A stretch of DNA of 28,643 bases. Source: an uncultured Porphyromonadaceae bacterium (GTDB lineage: Bacteria; Bacteroidota; Bacteroidia; Bacteroidales; Muribaculaceae). Position numbers and translations under genes: made by a program. The notes under the pieces were generated by a model, which saw only the letters and a list, made by a program, of their open reading frames with translations, made no database searches and was not told the DNA's origin. Positions 7,040 through 14,571 of this stretch are shown here, one piece after another. The stretch lies in contig CABUIC010000033.1 in NCBI GenBank assembly GCA_902491515.1, positions 1 to 28,643 of the forward strand, given 5' to 3'. Position 1 is the first letter of the stretch; each line of letters opens with the position of its first letter.

Positions 7040-8323
7040 TTATTCTTCAGAAGGGCGGTATGCCTCCGGGATTGGAGCGTCGGCAGGCTGGACGATGAAT
7101 CCCGCTTCCCGCATGGCGTCCCAGAATCCGGGGTAGGATTTATCGACGACGCCGGAATTCTGTATAACGACTCCGGGAAGGAATACGGCGGTGGGGGCGA
7201 AGGCCATGGCTATGCGGTGGTCGTCGTGGGGGTCGACGACGGGCAGGGTGTCGATGCGGGCGCGCTGTCCTTCCCAGGCGAGGGTGTCGGGGCCGCTCTC
7301 GGCTTCGCTTTCGAGGATTATTCCGAATTTCAGAAGCTCGGAGCGGAGGGCTGCGAGGCGGTCGGACTCCTTGATCTTGAGGGATGCCACGCCGGTGAGG
7401 CGGAAGGGTATTCCGAGAATCGCCGCCGTGACGGCTATGGATGGTACGGCATCGGGCATGTCGCTCATGTCGCCGTCGATGCGGGCGTACTGGTCGGGGA
7501 GGGCGGAGAGTTCGGCGCCCTCGGGTGTGTATCCCGTATTGACTCCGATGTGCTCGAAAATTGTCGCGACACCCCTGTCGCCCTGAAGGGCGTCGCGGCT
7601 GAGTCCCCTGACGGTGACCCATCCTGCGGAGAGAGCGGCGATTTCGTACCAGAACGTGGCAGCGCTCCAGTCGGGTTCGGCGTCATCGGCGGTGTTGAGG
7701 TAGGGGGTATTGGGCACGCGTATGTCGTAGCCTTCGATTTCGGCGTCGACGCCTCGCCGGCGCATCATCTCGGCTGTCATACGGATGTATGGCGAGGATG
7801 CGTTTCCTCCGCCGGTGAGGTGAATGTGCAGGGGCTCGGCCATCAGCGGAGCCACCATCATCAGCGCAGAGGCGAATTGCGAGGAAGCCTCTGCGTCGAG
7901 GTCCACGCGTCCGCCTGTGAGTTTACGGCCTGAGATACGGAGAGGGGGGAATCCGTCCTCGCCGGTGTATTCTATGCGCGCGCCAAGCGAGCGCAGGGCG
8001 TCGACGAGAGGTCCGACGGGTCGTTTGCGCATCCTGTCCGAGCCGTCGAGGGTGAGCTCTCGGCCGGGCATCGCGGCGAAAAGGGCCGTGAGGAAGCGCA
8101 TGGAAGTTCCGGCGGCTCCGACATTTACCGTCTGCGAGGAGTTCTCGAGGCAGTGGCGGAGGATGGCCGTGTCGGTGCATTGGGAGATTCCTTCCGTGGG
8201 GAGTACGGATACGCCGGGCGTGAGGTATGCCATCACAAGTGCCCGGGTGCTTATGCTCTTGCTGAGGGGGAGGGAGACAGTGGTCTCGAGGATTTCTTCA
8301 GGGGGAAATATTCTGACAGGCAT
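7040..8323 (-). CDS. aroA: 3-phosphoshikimate 1-carboxyvinyltransferase (EPSP synthase)
   Basis: AroA joins shikimate-3-phosphate and phosphoenolpyruvate, the sixth step of chorismate synthesis, in the cytoplasm. The 427-residue length is normal. Visible motifs are LPLSKSISTRALV (substrate-binding Ser/Lys near 21-23), AAGTSMRFLTA, DGSDRMRKRPVGPLVDALR, DLDAEASSQFASALM, the GDMSDMPDAVPSIAV block with the catalytic Asp, KIKESDRLAALRSEL, and DPHDDHRIAMAFA. The first AGT motif is preceded by Ala rather than the usual Asn, which I believe is common in Bacteroidales. It lies 14 bases after the patB-like gene and four bases before the small membrane-protein gene. Confidence 0.96.
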   Translation of the reverse strand: MPVRIFPPEEILETTVSLPLSKSISTRALVMAYLTPGVSVLPTEGISQCTDTAILRHCLENSSQTVNVGAAGTSMRFLTALFAAMPGRELTLDGSDRMRKRPVGPLVDALRSLGARIEYTGEDGFPPLRISGRKLTGGRVDLDAEASSQFASALMMVAPLMAEPLHIHLTGGGNASSPYIRMTAEMMRRRGVDAEIEGYDIRVPNTPYLNTADDAEPDWSAATFWYEIAALSAGWVTVRGLSRDALQGDRGVATIFEHIGVNTGYTPEGAELSALPDQYARIDGDMSDMPDAVPSIAVTAAILGIPFRLTGVASLKIKESDRLAALRSELLKFGIILESEAESGPDTLAWEGQRARIDTLPVVDPHDDHRIAMAFAPTAVFLPGVVIQNSGVVDKSYPGFWDAMREAGFIVQPADAPIPEAYRPSEE

Positions 8324-8337
8324 GGCTGTATTTGGGT

Positions 8338-9528
8338 TCAGGCTTCGACGGGCGATTCGACAATTGCCCGGCGGAGGGAGTCGAGGGCTTTTTCGAGGAC
8401 GCAGCGGGGTGTCCCGACGTTTAGGCGCGCGAATCCGGCGCCCTGGGGGCCGAACATGGTTCCGTCGTTGAGGGCGAGGTGGGCCTTGTCGAGGAGGAGG
8501 CGCATGATTTCATCCTGACAGAGATGCAGGGCGCGGAAATCGAGCCATACGAGGAAACTGGCCTGAGGCTCGACCATCGAGAGGCCCGGGATGTTGCGGG
8601 CGATGTAGTCTCGGGTGAAGGCGATGTTGTCCTCGACGTATTCGAGCATTTCGTCGAGCCATTGTTCGCCGTTGCGGTATGCGGCTTCGGCGCCAATGAC
8701 CGAGAAGCTGACGGGCGAGGAAAACTCGTTGACTTCGAGCCAATGGTAGAATCCTTTGCGGAGCTCGGGATTCTTCACGGCCATCCATGAGCTTACGAGC
8801 CCGGGAATGTTGAAGGTCTTGGAGGGGGCTGCGAGCATCACGCCGATGGCTTCGGCGTTTTCTCCGGCGGCGAGGAAGGGGATGTGGGGGCGTCCGCCGA
8901 GCATTAGGTCGCCGTGGATTTCATCGCTGACCACGACGCATCCGGCATCGCGGCAGAGTCGGGCGAGGCGTGCGAGGGTGGGGCGGTCCCACTGGATGCC
9001 GATGGGGTTGTGGGGGTTGCAGAGAATCATCATCTTGGGCTTCTCGGTGCGGAGGAGCCGCGCGAGGCCGTCGAGGTCCATGGAGTAGGACTTGCCGTCG
9101 AAGAGGAGGGGATTCTCCACGATACGGCGGCCGTTGCCCTCGACCACGGTGTGGAAGGGGGTGTAGACGGGGGGCTGTATGAGCACGCCGTCGCCCGGGC
9201 GCGTGAAATAGTTGACAGCGAGAGCGAAGCCTTTGACCACTCCGGGAATGAAGGCGAGGTCCTCGCGGGAGAGCTCGAATCCGTGGCGTTTGCGGTTCCA
9301 GGAAATGATTGAGTCCCAGTAGCTTTCAGAGGCGTCGGAGTATCCGAGCACGGGGTGGTTGAGGCGGCCGTGGAGGGCGGCGGTGATTTCGGGGCATACG
9401 GCGAAATCGAGGTCGGCAATCCAGAGGGGAGTTAGGTCGTGACGGCCGAACATGGCGTCGAGGCGGTCGATTTTCGCGGCGGAAGTGCCGTGGCGGTCAA
9501 TGACGCGGTCGAAGTCGTATTTCTTCAT
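8338..9528 (-). CDS. PatB/MalY-type PLP-dependent C-S lyase / aminotransferase
   Basis: This is a fold-type I PLP enzyme of 396 residues. PLP-binding elements are PPVYTPFH near 119-126, CNPHNPIG (170-177), SDEIHGDL (201-208) and the Schiff-base lysine Lys237 in APSKTFNIPGL. PLWIADLDFAVCPEI near the N terminus and SDEIHGDL are typical of the PatB/MalY group, which mostly cleaves cystathionine or cysteine conjugates; aminotransferase activity cannot be excluded. An upstream ATG in the same frame would add 55 residues and overlap rplT and its terminator. The start at 9528 gives the family-typical MKKYDFD and sits just after a matching promoter. It is the first gene of the operon leading into aroA. 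Confidence 0.92.
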   Translation of the reverse strand: MKKYDFDRVIDRHGTSAAKIDRLDAMFGRHDLTPLWIADLDFAVCPEITAALHGRLNHPVLGYSDASESYWDSIISWNRKRHGFELSREDLAFIPGVVKGFALAVNYFTRPGDGVLIQPPVYTPFHTVVEGNGRRIVENPLLFDGKSYSMDLDGLARLLRTEKPKMMILCNPHNPIGIQWDRPTLARLARLCRDAGCVVVSDEIHGDLMLGGRPHIPFLAAGENAEAIGVMLAAPSKTFNIPGLVSSWMAVKNPELRKGFYHWLEVNEFSSPVSFSVIGAEAAYRNGEQWLDEMLEYVEDNIAFTRDYIARNIPGLSMVEPQASFLVWLDFRALHLCQDEIMRLLLDKAHLALNDGTMFGPQGAGFARLNVGTPRCVLEKALDSLRRAIVESPVEA

Positions 9529-9551
9529 GGCTGAGAATGAGTTTTCCTGTA

Positions 9552-9582
9552 CAAAAATAGCGAAAAAAGGATTGCTGTGCAA
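9552..9582 (-). promoter_or_regulatory. Promoter of the patB-aroA operon
   Basis: On the minus strand, TTG (9582-9580) is separated by exactly 20 bases from TATTTTTG (9559-9552), an exact match to the TAnnTTTG -7 element. The start site would be near 9545, about 17 bases before the ATG at 9528. This supports the shorter start chosen for the PLP enzyme. Confidence 0.75.
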
Positions 9583-9592
9583 TAGCGCGTGT

Positions 9593-9627
9593 AAAAAAAG
9601 ACTCCGGCCGCAAGGGTCGGAGTCTTT
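9593..9627 (-). terminator. Terminator of the thrS-infC-rpmI-rplT operon
   Basis: AAAGACTCCG (9597-9606) and CGGAGTCTTT (9618-9627) form a perfect 10-bp stem. On the minus strand the second arm runs into an uninterrupted T tract (9599-9593). It lies about 25 bases past the rplT stop and immediately before the next operon's promoter. Confidence 0.9.
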
Positions 9628-9652
9628 AATTGGGGAGATAATCTGTGGCCGC

Positions 9653-10003
9653 TTATGCGTTCTTGACTTTCTCGACGATTGCCTTGAAGGCATCGGGGTT
9701 GTTGAGGGCGAGGTCGGCGAGGACCTTGCGGTTGATTTCGATGCCGCTCTTGTGGATGAGGCCCATGAGCTTGGAGTAGGAAAGATCCTCGAGGCGGGCG
9801 GCGGCGTTGATGCGCTGAATCCAGAGGGAGCGGAAGTTGCGCTTCTTGTCCTTGCGGTCGCGGTATGCGTAGGTCAGACCTTTTTCCCATGTGTTCTTGG
9901 CAACGGTCCAGACGTTACGGCGGCAGCCGAAGTAGCCGCGGGTGAGCTTGAGGATTTTTTTACGACGAGCGCGTGAAGCGACGTGGTTTACTGATCTTGG
10001 CAT
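9653..10003 (-). CDS. rplT: 50S ribosomal protein L20
   Basis: L20 binds 23S rRNA early in large-subunit assembly. The 116-residue protein has the expected length and the family's features: the basic N-terminal extension beginning MPRSVNHVASRARRKKILK, then GYFGCRRNVW, the LWIQRINAAARLEDLSYS block and LADLALNNPDAFKAIV. It is the last gene of the conserved thrS-infC-rpmI-rplT order. A spacer of about 120 bases separates it from rpmI. In other bacteria L20 represses this operon by binding the mRNA; I see no recognisable L20 leader structure here. Confidence 0.97.
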   Translation of the reverse strand: MPRSVNHVASRARRKKILKLTRGYFGCRRNVWTVAKNTWEKGLTYAYRDRKDKKRNFRSLWIQRINAAARLEDLSYSKLMGLIHKSGIEINRKVLADLALNNPDAFKAIVEKVKNA

Positions 10004-10124
10004 TGTTCTGATGATTTTTGAACGTCAGCGGCAGAGTGCTCTTTTGTGCTGAACATTCGGTTAGGAAATTGTTTAAATCACGAATTAAATGTCTCTGCAA
10101 GAGAAACTGGGGTGGAGGGGAAGC

Positions 10125-10322
10125 TTACTTGAGGCCGAGGAGGGCTTTAACGTTGCCTTCGTCCACGCGGGCGATGAGACCGAAGTGGGTGAGGTTGCGT
10201 TTCTGCTTCTTTGTCTTCTTGGTCAGGATGTGGCTCTTGAAGGCATGTTTTCTCTTGATTTTTCCTGATCCGGTAAGGGCGAACCTCTTTTTGGCACCGG
10301 AATTAGTCTTAACCTTTGGCAT
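10125..10322 (-). CDS. rpmI: 50S ribosomal protein L35
   Basis: L35 is a small, very basic large-subunit protein. The 65-residue product starts MPKVKTNSGAKKRFALTG and continues GKIKRKHAFKSHILTKKTKKQKRNL, the expected family pattern, and ends with a short helix. It lies between infC (68 bases upstream) and rplT, as in most bacteria. Confidence 0.97.
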   Translation of the reverse strand: MPKVKTNSGAKKRFALTGSGKIKRKHAFKSHILTKKTKKQKRNLTHFGLIARVDEGNVKALLGLK

Positions 10323-10391
10323 TTGTCTGATTTTTGAAAATTGTGATTATTTAGAGTGCCAGCTCGTGGCAGAATTTCTTGGAGTGGAGCG

Positions 10392-11006
10392 TCAGGCTTT
10401 CTTCTTGGGCGCAATCATGATAGTCATGCGCTTTCCCTCGAGTACGGGCATCTGCTCGACTTTCCCGAGGTCCTCGAGATCGTTGGCGAAGCGGAGGAGA
10501 AGGACCTCGCCCTGTTCCTTGAAGAGGATTGAGCGGCCGCGGAAGAAGACGTAAGCCTTTACCTTGGCGCCTTCCTGAAGGAATCCCGTGGCGTGCTTGA
10601 GCTTGAAGTTGTAGTCGTGGTCGTCGGTCTGGGGACCGAATCGGATTTCCTTGACCACTACTTTTGTGCTCTTTGCCTTGATTTCCTTTGCTTTCTTCTT
10701 CTGCTGATAGAGGAATTTCTGGTAGTCAAGGATTTTGCACACCGGGGGCTCGGCCTGGGCTGAAATCTCTACGAGGTCGAGTTCGAGCTCTTCGGCAATC
10801 TTGCGTGCCTCCTGGATAGGATAGATACCGGGTGTGACGTTATCGCCGACGAGACGGACTTCGCGGGCGCGAATGGCCTCGTTGATGTTGTTGGGAAGCG
10901 CCTTGGCTACGGGGCCGCGGTTGTTGTCGCGGCGCTGCTGGGGTCTGGGCGCTCCCGCGGGGGCTGCGGGCCTTGGGCCGGCGGGATGGAAGGGTTTTTT
11001 CACCAT
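10392..11006 (-). CDS. infC: Translation initiation factor IF-3
   Basis: IF-3 binds the 30S subunit, keeps the subunits apart and checks the initiator tRNA-start codon pair. The 204-residue protein has a basic, Pro/Ala/Arg-rich N-terminal extension (about residues 1-35). The N domain follows (AIRAREVRLVGDNVTPGIY, then LDLVEISAQAEPPVCKILDY), then a Lys-rich linker and the C domain (VKEIRFGPQTDDHDYNFK, KVKAYVFFRGR). The start here reads as an ordinary ATG, unlike the AUU used for IF-3 autoregulation in E. coli, so that control is probably missing. It begins 44 bases after thrS ends. Confidence 0.97.
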   Translation of the reverse strand: MVKKPFHPAGPRPAAPAGAPRPQQRRDNNRGPVAKALPNNINEAIRAREVRLVGDNVTPGIYPIQEARKIAEELELDLVEISAQAEPPVCKILDYQKFLYQQKKKAKEIKAKSTKVVVKEIRFGPQTDDHDYNFKLKHATGFLQEGAKVKAYVFFRGRSILFKEQGEVLLLRFANDLEDLGKVEQMPVLEGKRMTIMIAPKKKA

Positions 11007-11050
11007 TCGGTGTGGTGTGTTGGAATTGGGTTTGGAGTTATTTTTGGTTG

Positions 11051-12991
11051 TTATTCAGTCATTGCCTTGACTTCGGCAGTCAAAAGTTCTGCAAAGTTAG
11101 CAATTTTCATCGAACCTTTGTCGCCTTCGCCGACTTTTCTTACGGAAACTTCGCCATTTTCGGCTTCTTTCTCGCCGACAACGAGGATGTAGGGTATTTT
11201 CTTGAGCTGATTGTCTCGGATTTTGCGGCCGAGGGTCTCGTTGCGGTCGTCGACTTCGGCGCGGATTTCGGCCTGGTCGAGTTCGTCGGCAACCTTGCGT
11301 GCGTAGTCGAGATATTTGTCGCTGACGGGGAGGACGGCGCACTGCACGGGAGCGAGCCAGAGGGGGAAGTGGCCGGCGGTGTGTTCGAGGAGCACAGCCA
11401 CGAAGCGCTCGAGCGAGCCGAAGGGCGCGCGGTGAATCATCACGGGGCGGTGTTTCTTGTTGTCCGAACCGGTGTACTCGAGCTCGAAGCGCTCGGGGAG
11501 GTTGTAGTCGACCTGAATTGTGCCGAGCTGCCAGCGGCGGCCGATTGCGTCCTTCACCATGAAGTCGAGTTTCGGGCCGTAGAATGCGGCTTCGCCGAGT
11601 TCCTTGCGGGCCTTGAGTCCGCGTTCCTCGCAGGCTTCGATGATGGCGTTCTCAGCAAGGTGCCAGTTCTCGTCGGAGCCGATGTATTTTTCCTTGTGCG
11701 CGGGGTCGCGGAGGGAAATCTGGGCTTCGAAGTTGTCGAACTTGAGGGCCTTGAAGATGTAGAAGATGATGTCCATCACCTTGAGGAACTCGTCCTTGAT
11801 CTGGTCGGGGGCGCAGTAGATGTGCGCGTCGTCCTGCGTGAATCCGCGAACGCGGGTCAGGCCGTGGAGCTCGCCGCTCTGCTCGTAGCGGTAGACGGTG
11901 CCGAACTCGGCGAGGCGGAGGGGCAGGTCGCGGTAGGAGCGGGGAAGAGCGCGGAAAATCTCGCAGTGGTGGGGGCAGTTCATGGGCTTGAGGAGGTATT
12001 CCTCGCCTTCCTCAGGGGTGTGGATGGGCTGGAATGAGTCCTTGCCGTACTTGGCGTAGTGGCCGGAGGTCACATAGAGGTTCTTGTTGCCGATATGCGG
12101 GGTGATTACCTGCTTGTAGCCGTACTTGCGCTGAATCTTGCGGAGGAACTGCTCGAGGCGGTCGCGGAGCGCGGCGCCTTTGGGAAGCCAGAGAGGGAGA
12201 CCGGCGCCGACGTTCTGGGAGAAGGCGAAGAGTTCCATTTCCTTGCCGAGCTTACGGTGGTCGCGTTTCTTCGCTTCCTCGAGGAGGGCGAGGTATTCGT
12301 CGAGCATCGACTTCTTGGGGAAGGTGATGCCGTAAACGCGGACGAGCTGGTTGCGCTTCTCGTCGCCGCGCCAGTATGCGCCTGCGAGGGATGTAATCTT
12401 GACGGCCTTGATGGGTGCGGTGTTGGGAATGTGCGGGCCGCGGCAGAGGTCGGTGAAGCTACCCTGGGTGTAGGTGGTGATGTGGCCGTCCTCAAGCTCG
12501 GAGATGAGTTCGCACTTGTAGGTTTCGCCGCGGTCGCCGAAGAGTTTGAGCGCGTCGGCCTTGGAGATGTCTGCGCGCTTGATTTCCTGCTTCTCCTGGG
12601 CGAGTTCGAGCATGCGCTTCTCGATTTTGGGGAAGTCGGCGGCTGTGATGGCGTTCTCGCCGGGGTCTATGTCATAATAGAACCCGTTCTCGACGGCGGG
12701 TCCGATGCCGAACTTCACGCCGGGATAGAGGTCCTGGAGCGCTTCGGCGAGGAGGTGGGCTGAACTGTGCCAGAATGCGTGCTTGCCTTCGGGGTCGTCC
12801 CACTTGAAGAGCTTGATCTCGGCGTCTTCGGTGATGGGGCGGGAGAGGTCCCACTCCTGGTCGTTGACGCTTGCGGCAAGGACGTCCTTGGCAAGACGGG
12901 GGCTGATCGACTCGGCGACAGCGAGCGGCGTGATGCCGCTTTCAAATTCCTTGACGCTTTTATCGGGGAACGTTATTTTGATCATTTCCAT
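11051..12991 (-). CDS. thrS: Threonyl-tRNA synthetase
   Basis: ThrRS charges tRNA-Thr and hydrolyses mischarged Ser-tRNA. The 647-residue product has an N-terminal TGS domain (MIKITFPDKSVKEFESG), the HxxxH editing site (HSSAHLLAEAL), the class II core with the MNCPHHCEIFRALPRSYRDLP zinc/active-site block, GELHGLTRVRGFTQDDAHIYC, and a C-terminal anticodon-binding domain. The frame stays open upstream to 13210, but that extra sequence overlaps this gene's own promoter and the divergent gene. The realistic starts are ATG 12991 (chosen) or ATG 12985, which gives the family-typical MIKITFPD; the two differ by two residues. It is the first gene of the thrS-infC-rpmI-rplT operon. Confidence 0.96.
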   Translation of the reverse strand: MEMIKITFPDKSVKEFESGITPLAVAESISPRLAKDVLAASVNDQEWDLSRPITEDAEIKLFKWDDPEGKHAFWHSSAHLLAEALQDLYPGVKFGIGPAVENGFYYDIDPGENAITAADFPKIEKRMLELAQEKQEIKRADISKADALKLFGDRGETYKCELISELEDGHITTYTQGSFTDLCRGPHIPNTAPIKAVKITSLAGAYWRGDEKRNQLVRVYGITFPKKSMLDEYLALLEEAKKRDHRKLGKEMELFAFSQNVGAGLPLWLPKGAALRDRLEQFLRKIQRKYGYKQVITPHIGNKNLYVTSGHYAKYGKDSFQPIHTPEEGEEYLLKPMNCPHHCEIFRALPRSYRDLPLRLAEFGTVYRYEQSGELHGLTRVRGFTQDDAHIYCAPDQIKDEFLKVMDIIFYIFKALKFDNFEAQISLRDPAHKEKYIGSDENWHLAENAIIEACEERGLKARKELGEAAFYGPKLDFMVKDAIGRRWQLGTIQVDYNLPERFELEYTGSDNKKHRPVMIHRAPFGSLERFVAVLLEHTAGHFPLWLAPVQCAVLPVSDKYLDYARKVADELDQAEIRAEVDDRNETLGRKIRDNQLKKIPYILVVGEKEAENGEVSVRKVGEGDKGSMKIANFAELLTAEVKAMTE

Positions 12992-13021
12992 TGTGTGAAT
13001 GCTATATACCACTGACTGACA

Positions 13022-13051
13022 GCCGAAAAGCGCCGCGGGGCGCGCTTCGGT
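13022..13051 (-). promoter_or_regulatory. GC-rich hairpin in the thrS leader
   Basis: The minus-strand leader between the predicted start site (about 13059) and the thrS ATG contains CCGAAGCGC and GCGCTTTTCGG, which pair over about nine positions with a two-base bulge around a GC-rich loop. A T tract does not follow, so it does not look like a terminator. In E. coli, ThrRS represses its own mRNA through tRNA-like leader hairpins; a similar role here is only an inference. Confidence 0.4.
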
Positions 13052-13065
13052 CCGAAAATCAGCCA

Positions 13066-13096
13066 CAAAGTTAATGAATTTCAACGTCATTTGCAA
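13066..13096 (-). promoter_or_regulatory. thrS operon promoter
   Basis: On the minus strand TTG (13096-13094), a 20-base spacer and TAACTTTG (13073-13066) match the Bacteroidetes -33/-7 pattern exactly. The start site would be near 13059, giving a leader of about 68 nt before ATG 12991. Confidence 0.75.
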
Positions 13097-13097
13097 G

Positions 13098-13128
13098 TTT
13101 TTGCATTGAAAAAAAATGCGTAACTTTG
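13098..13128 (+). promoter_or_regulatory. Promoter of the tandem membrane-protein genes
   Basis: TAACTTTG (13121-13128) is an exact -7 element. The T-rich TTTTTG (13098-13103) lies 17 bases upstream as a possible -33 element. Transcription would begin around 13133-13136, which coincides with the ATG at 13134, so the mRNA is predicted to be leaderless or nearly so. Confidence 0.65.
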
Positions 13129-13133
13129 CGGAT

Positions 13134-14564
13134 ATGAAAGCAAGAATACCAGAGAAAGTCCTGCGGACGCCGGGATGGGTCGTGTTGGTCACGGCTTTGT
13201 GCGCGTGCACGTTCCTTATATATCTGTGGTCGCCGCTTTACGGCGACGACCTTGGCTATAAGCGGGAGTTCGGCGGCCCGATGGTGCTCCGCGGCAGCTG
13301 GCTGGAATATCCGCTGTTCGCCGCCCGACACTGGTTCATATGCAACGGCCGGTTGATTGACAAGCTGATGCCCGCCGTGATGAATCTTCCGGGGGGTATC
13401 CGCGCCCTTCTGTGCGCCGTCGCCCTCTGGGGAATGTATTATTTCTCTGTCCGGGCCACGGGCCGTGGGCGCGGGTTCGTGCCGTACCTTCTCATAGCCG
13501 CGATTGCCCTGGTGCTTCCGTGGTGGGACAGCGCCTTTGTTTTCGCCGTCCAGCTCAACTACGTATGGGCGTCTGCTCTGCTGATGCTTGCTTTTGGTTT
13601 GATTTTCGGCAAGGAACTTGGCTCTACTTTCTGGCGCCGGTTGTTTGCCCTTGCCATATGTTTCTTCGCGGGGATGTCGCACGAGGGCGGGGCTGTGCCC
13701 ATGGCCTTCGGCCTTGTTGCCTTTTTTATAATCCGCCGGGAAATCCCTTCGGGAACGAGGGGAGCGCGGACCGTAGCCTTTTTCGCCGGCCTGATGTGCA
13801 CGGTTCTCTCGCCGGCCCTAAGGTACAGGGTCCACAATCCGCTTTTCACCCCTAACGATACGGTTCCCTGGCTTATCATGAAGTCGGAGCCTGCGGTGCT
13901 TGTGCTCTGGGGTATTATTCTGGTGTGCCTTATCACTCCTAAGAGCCGCCGATTCCTCCTGGGCCTGAGCCGTGAGCCTCAGGCTGTGCTGACCTATGCC
14001 ACGCTTGCCGGCGCTCCGATAATCATCGCTTCCGGCATAGTGGGACGCACGGGCTGGTTTGTGACGCTCTATGCCCTTATAGCTATGGCATGGATGCTGT
14101 CGCGCCTGTCGGAGCGGAGTCTGCCGGGCCTGCAATGGGCAATCAGTCTTCTGCTGCTTGCTCAGGCGGCGGGAGAGGCATGGATTCAGTACGGCCTTGA
14201 CAAGGAATACAAGGACTACGAGGCGCGTTTCCTCGCGAGCCCCGACGGTGTTTTCGAGGGCGACTACACTATGGACGACGAACTTCCCTTCTGGACCATC
14301 AACCGGCTTCGCGGAGTCCCGGAGGCGGATGACTACTGGCTCATCGAGTCTCTGGGCGCGTATAGCCGGCCCGGCGACGTCTTCCCGGTGCTGATCGGTC
14401 CACGGACGCGATTCGTTGACGAGCTTCCTGCCGGCGCAAAGCCCGTTCCGGACACGAGGGTGAAACTCTGGATAGCCGAAAAGGACGGCGTCGAATATAT
14501 CTACACACCCGCCCGGGGGTGCTATGCCGAGGACCGTCGCCTCCTCGACCCGGGTGACAGATAG
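13134..14564 (+). CDS. Polytopic membrane protein, DUF6056-like (paralogue A)
   Basis: The 476-residue product is an integral membrane protein with about ten hydrophobic segments. The first (residues 14-32) is followed by a conserved LWSPLYGDDLGYK loop containing an Asp38-Asp39 pair. Other blocks shared with the next gene are NGRLIDKLMP, LPWWD, QLNYVWASALLM, AGMSHEGGAVP, ATLAGAPIIIASG, GWFVTLYAL, TMDDELPFWTINRLRGVP and a C-terminal soluble tail ending RRLLDPGDR. An acidic pair in the first external loop is the hallmark of GT-C glycosyltransferases (ArnT, PMT, oligosaccharyltransferase), so a lipid-linked sugar transferase is a fair guess but unproven. Start: an in-frame ATG at 13116 lies upstream of the -7 promoter element, so the ATG at 13134 is chosen. 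Confidence 0.82.
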   Translation: MKARIPEKVLRTPGWVVLVTALCACTFLIYLWSPLYGDDLGYKREFGGPMVLRGSWLEYPLFAARHWFICNGRLIDKLMPAVMNLPGGIRALLCAVALWGMYYFSVRATGRGRGFVPYLLIAAIALVLPWWDSAFVFAVQLNYVWASALLMLAFGLIFGKELGSTFWRRLFALAICFFAGMSHEGGAVPMAFGLVAFFIIRREIPSGTRGARTVAFFAGLMCTVLSPALRYRVHNPLFTPNDTVPWLIMKSEPAVLVLWGIILVCLITPKSRRFLLGLSREPQAVLTYATLAGAPIIIASGIVGRTGWFVTLYALIAMAWMLSRLSERSLPGLQWAISLLLLAQAAGEAWIQYGLDKEYKDYEARFLASPDGVFEGDYTMDDELPFWTINRLRGVPEADDYWLIESLGAYSRPGDVFPVLIGPRTRFVDELPAGAKPVPDTRVKLWIAEKDGVEYIYTPARGCYAEDRRLLDPGDR

Positions 14565-14571
14565 AACGGTC

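Noticed and set aside
6575..7933. Open frame of about 450 codons on the plus strand
   Set aside because: It is antisense to aroA and the small membrane-protein gene, both of which have clear family motifs.
10004..10124. Possible L20 autoregulatory leader between rpmI and rplT
   Set aside because: Only four- to five-base stems were found, and nothing resembling known L20-binding structures.
10973..12037. Open frame on the plus strand opposite thrS
   Set aside because: It is a shadow of the thrS codons, of biased composition and with no domain.
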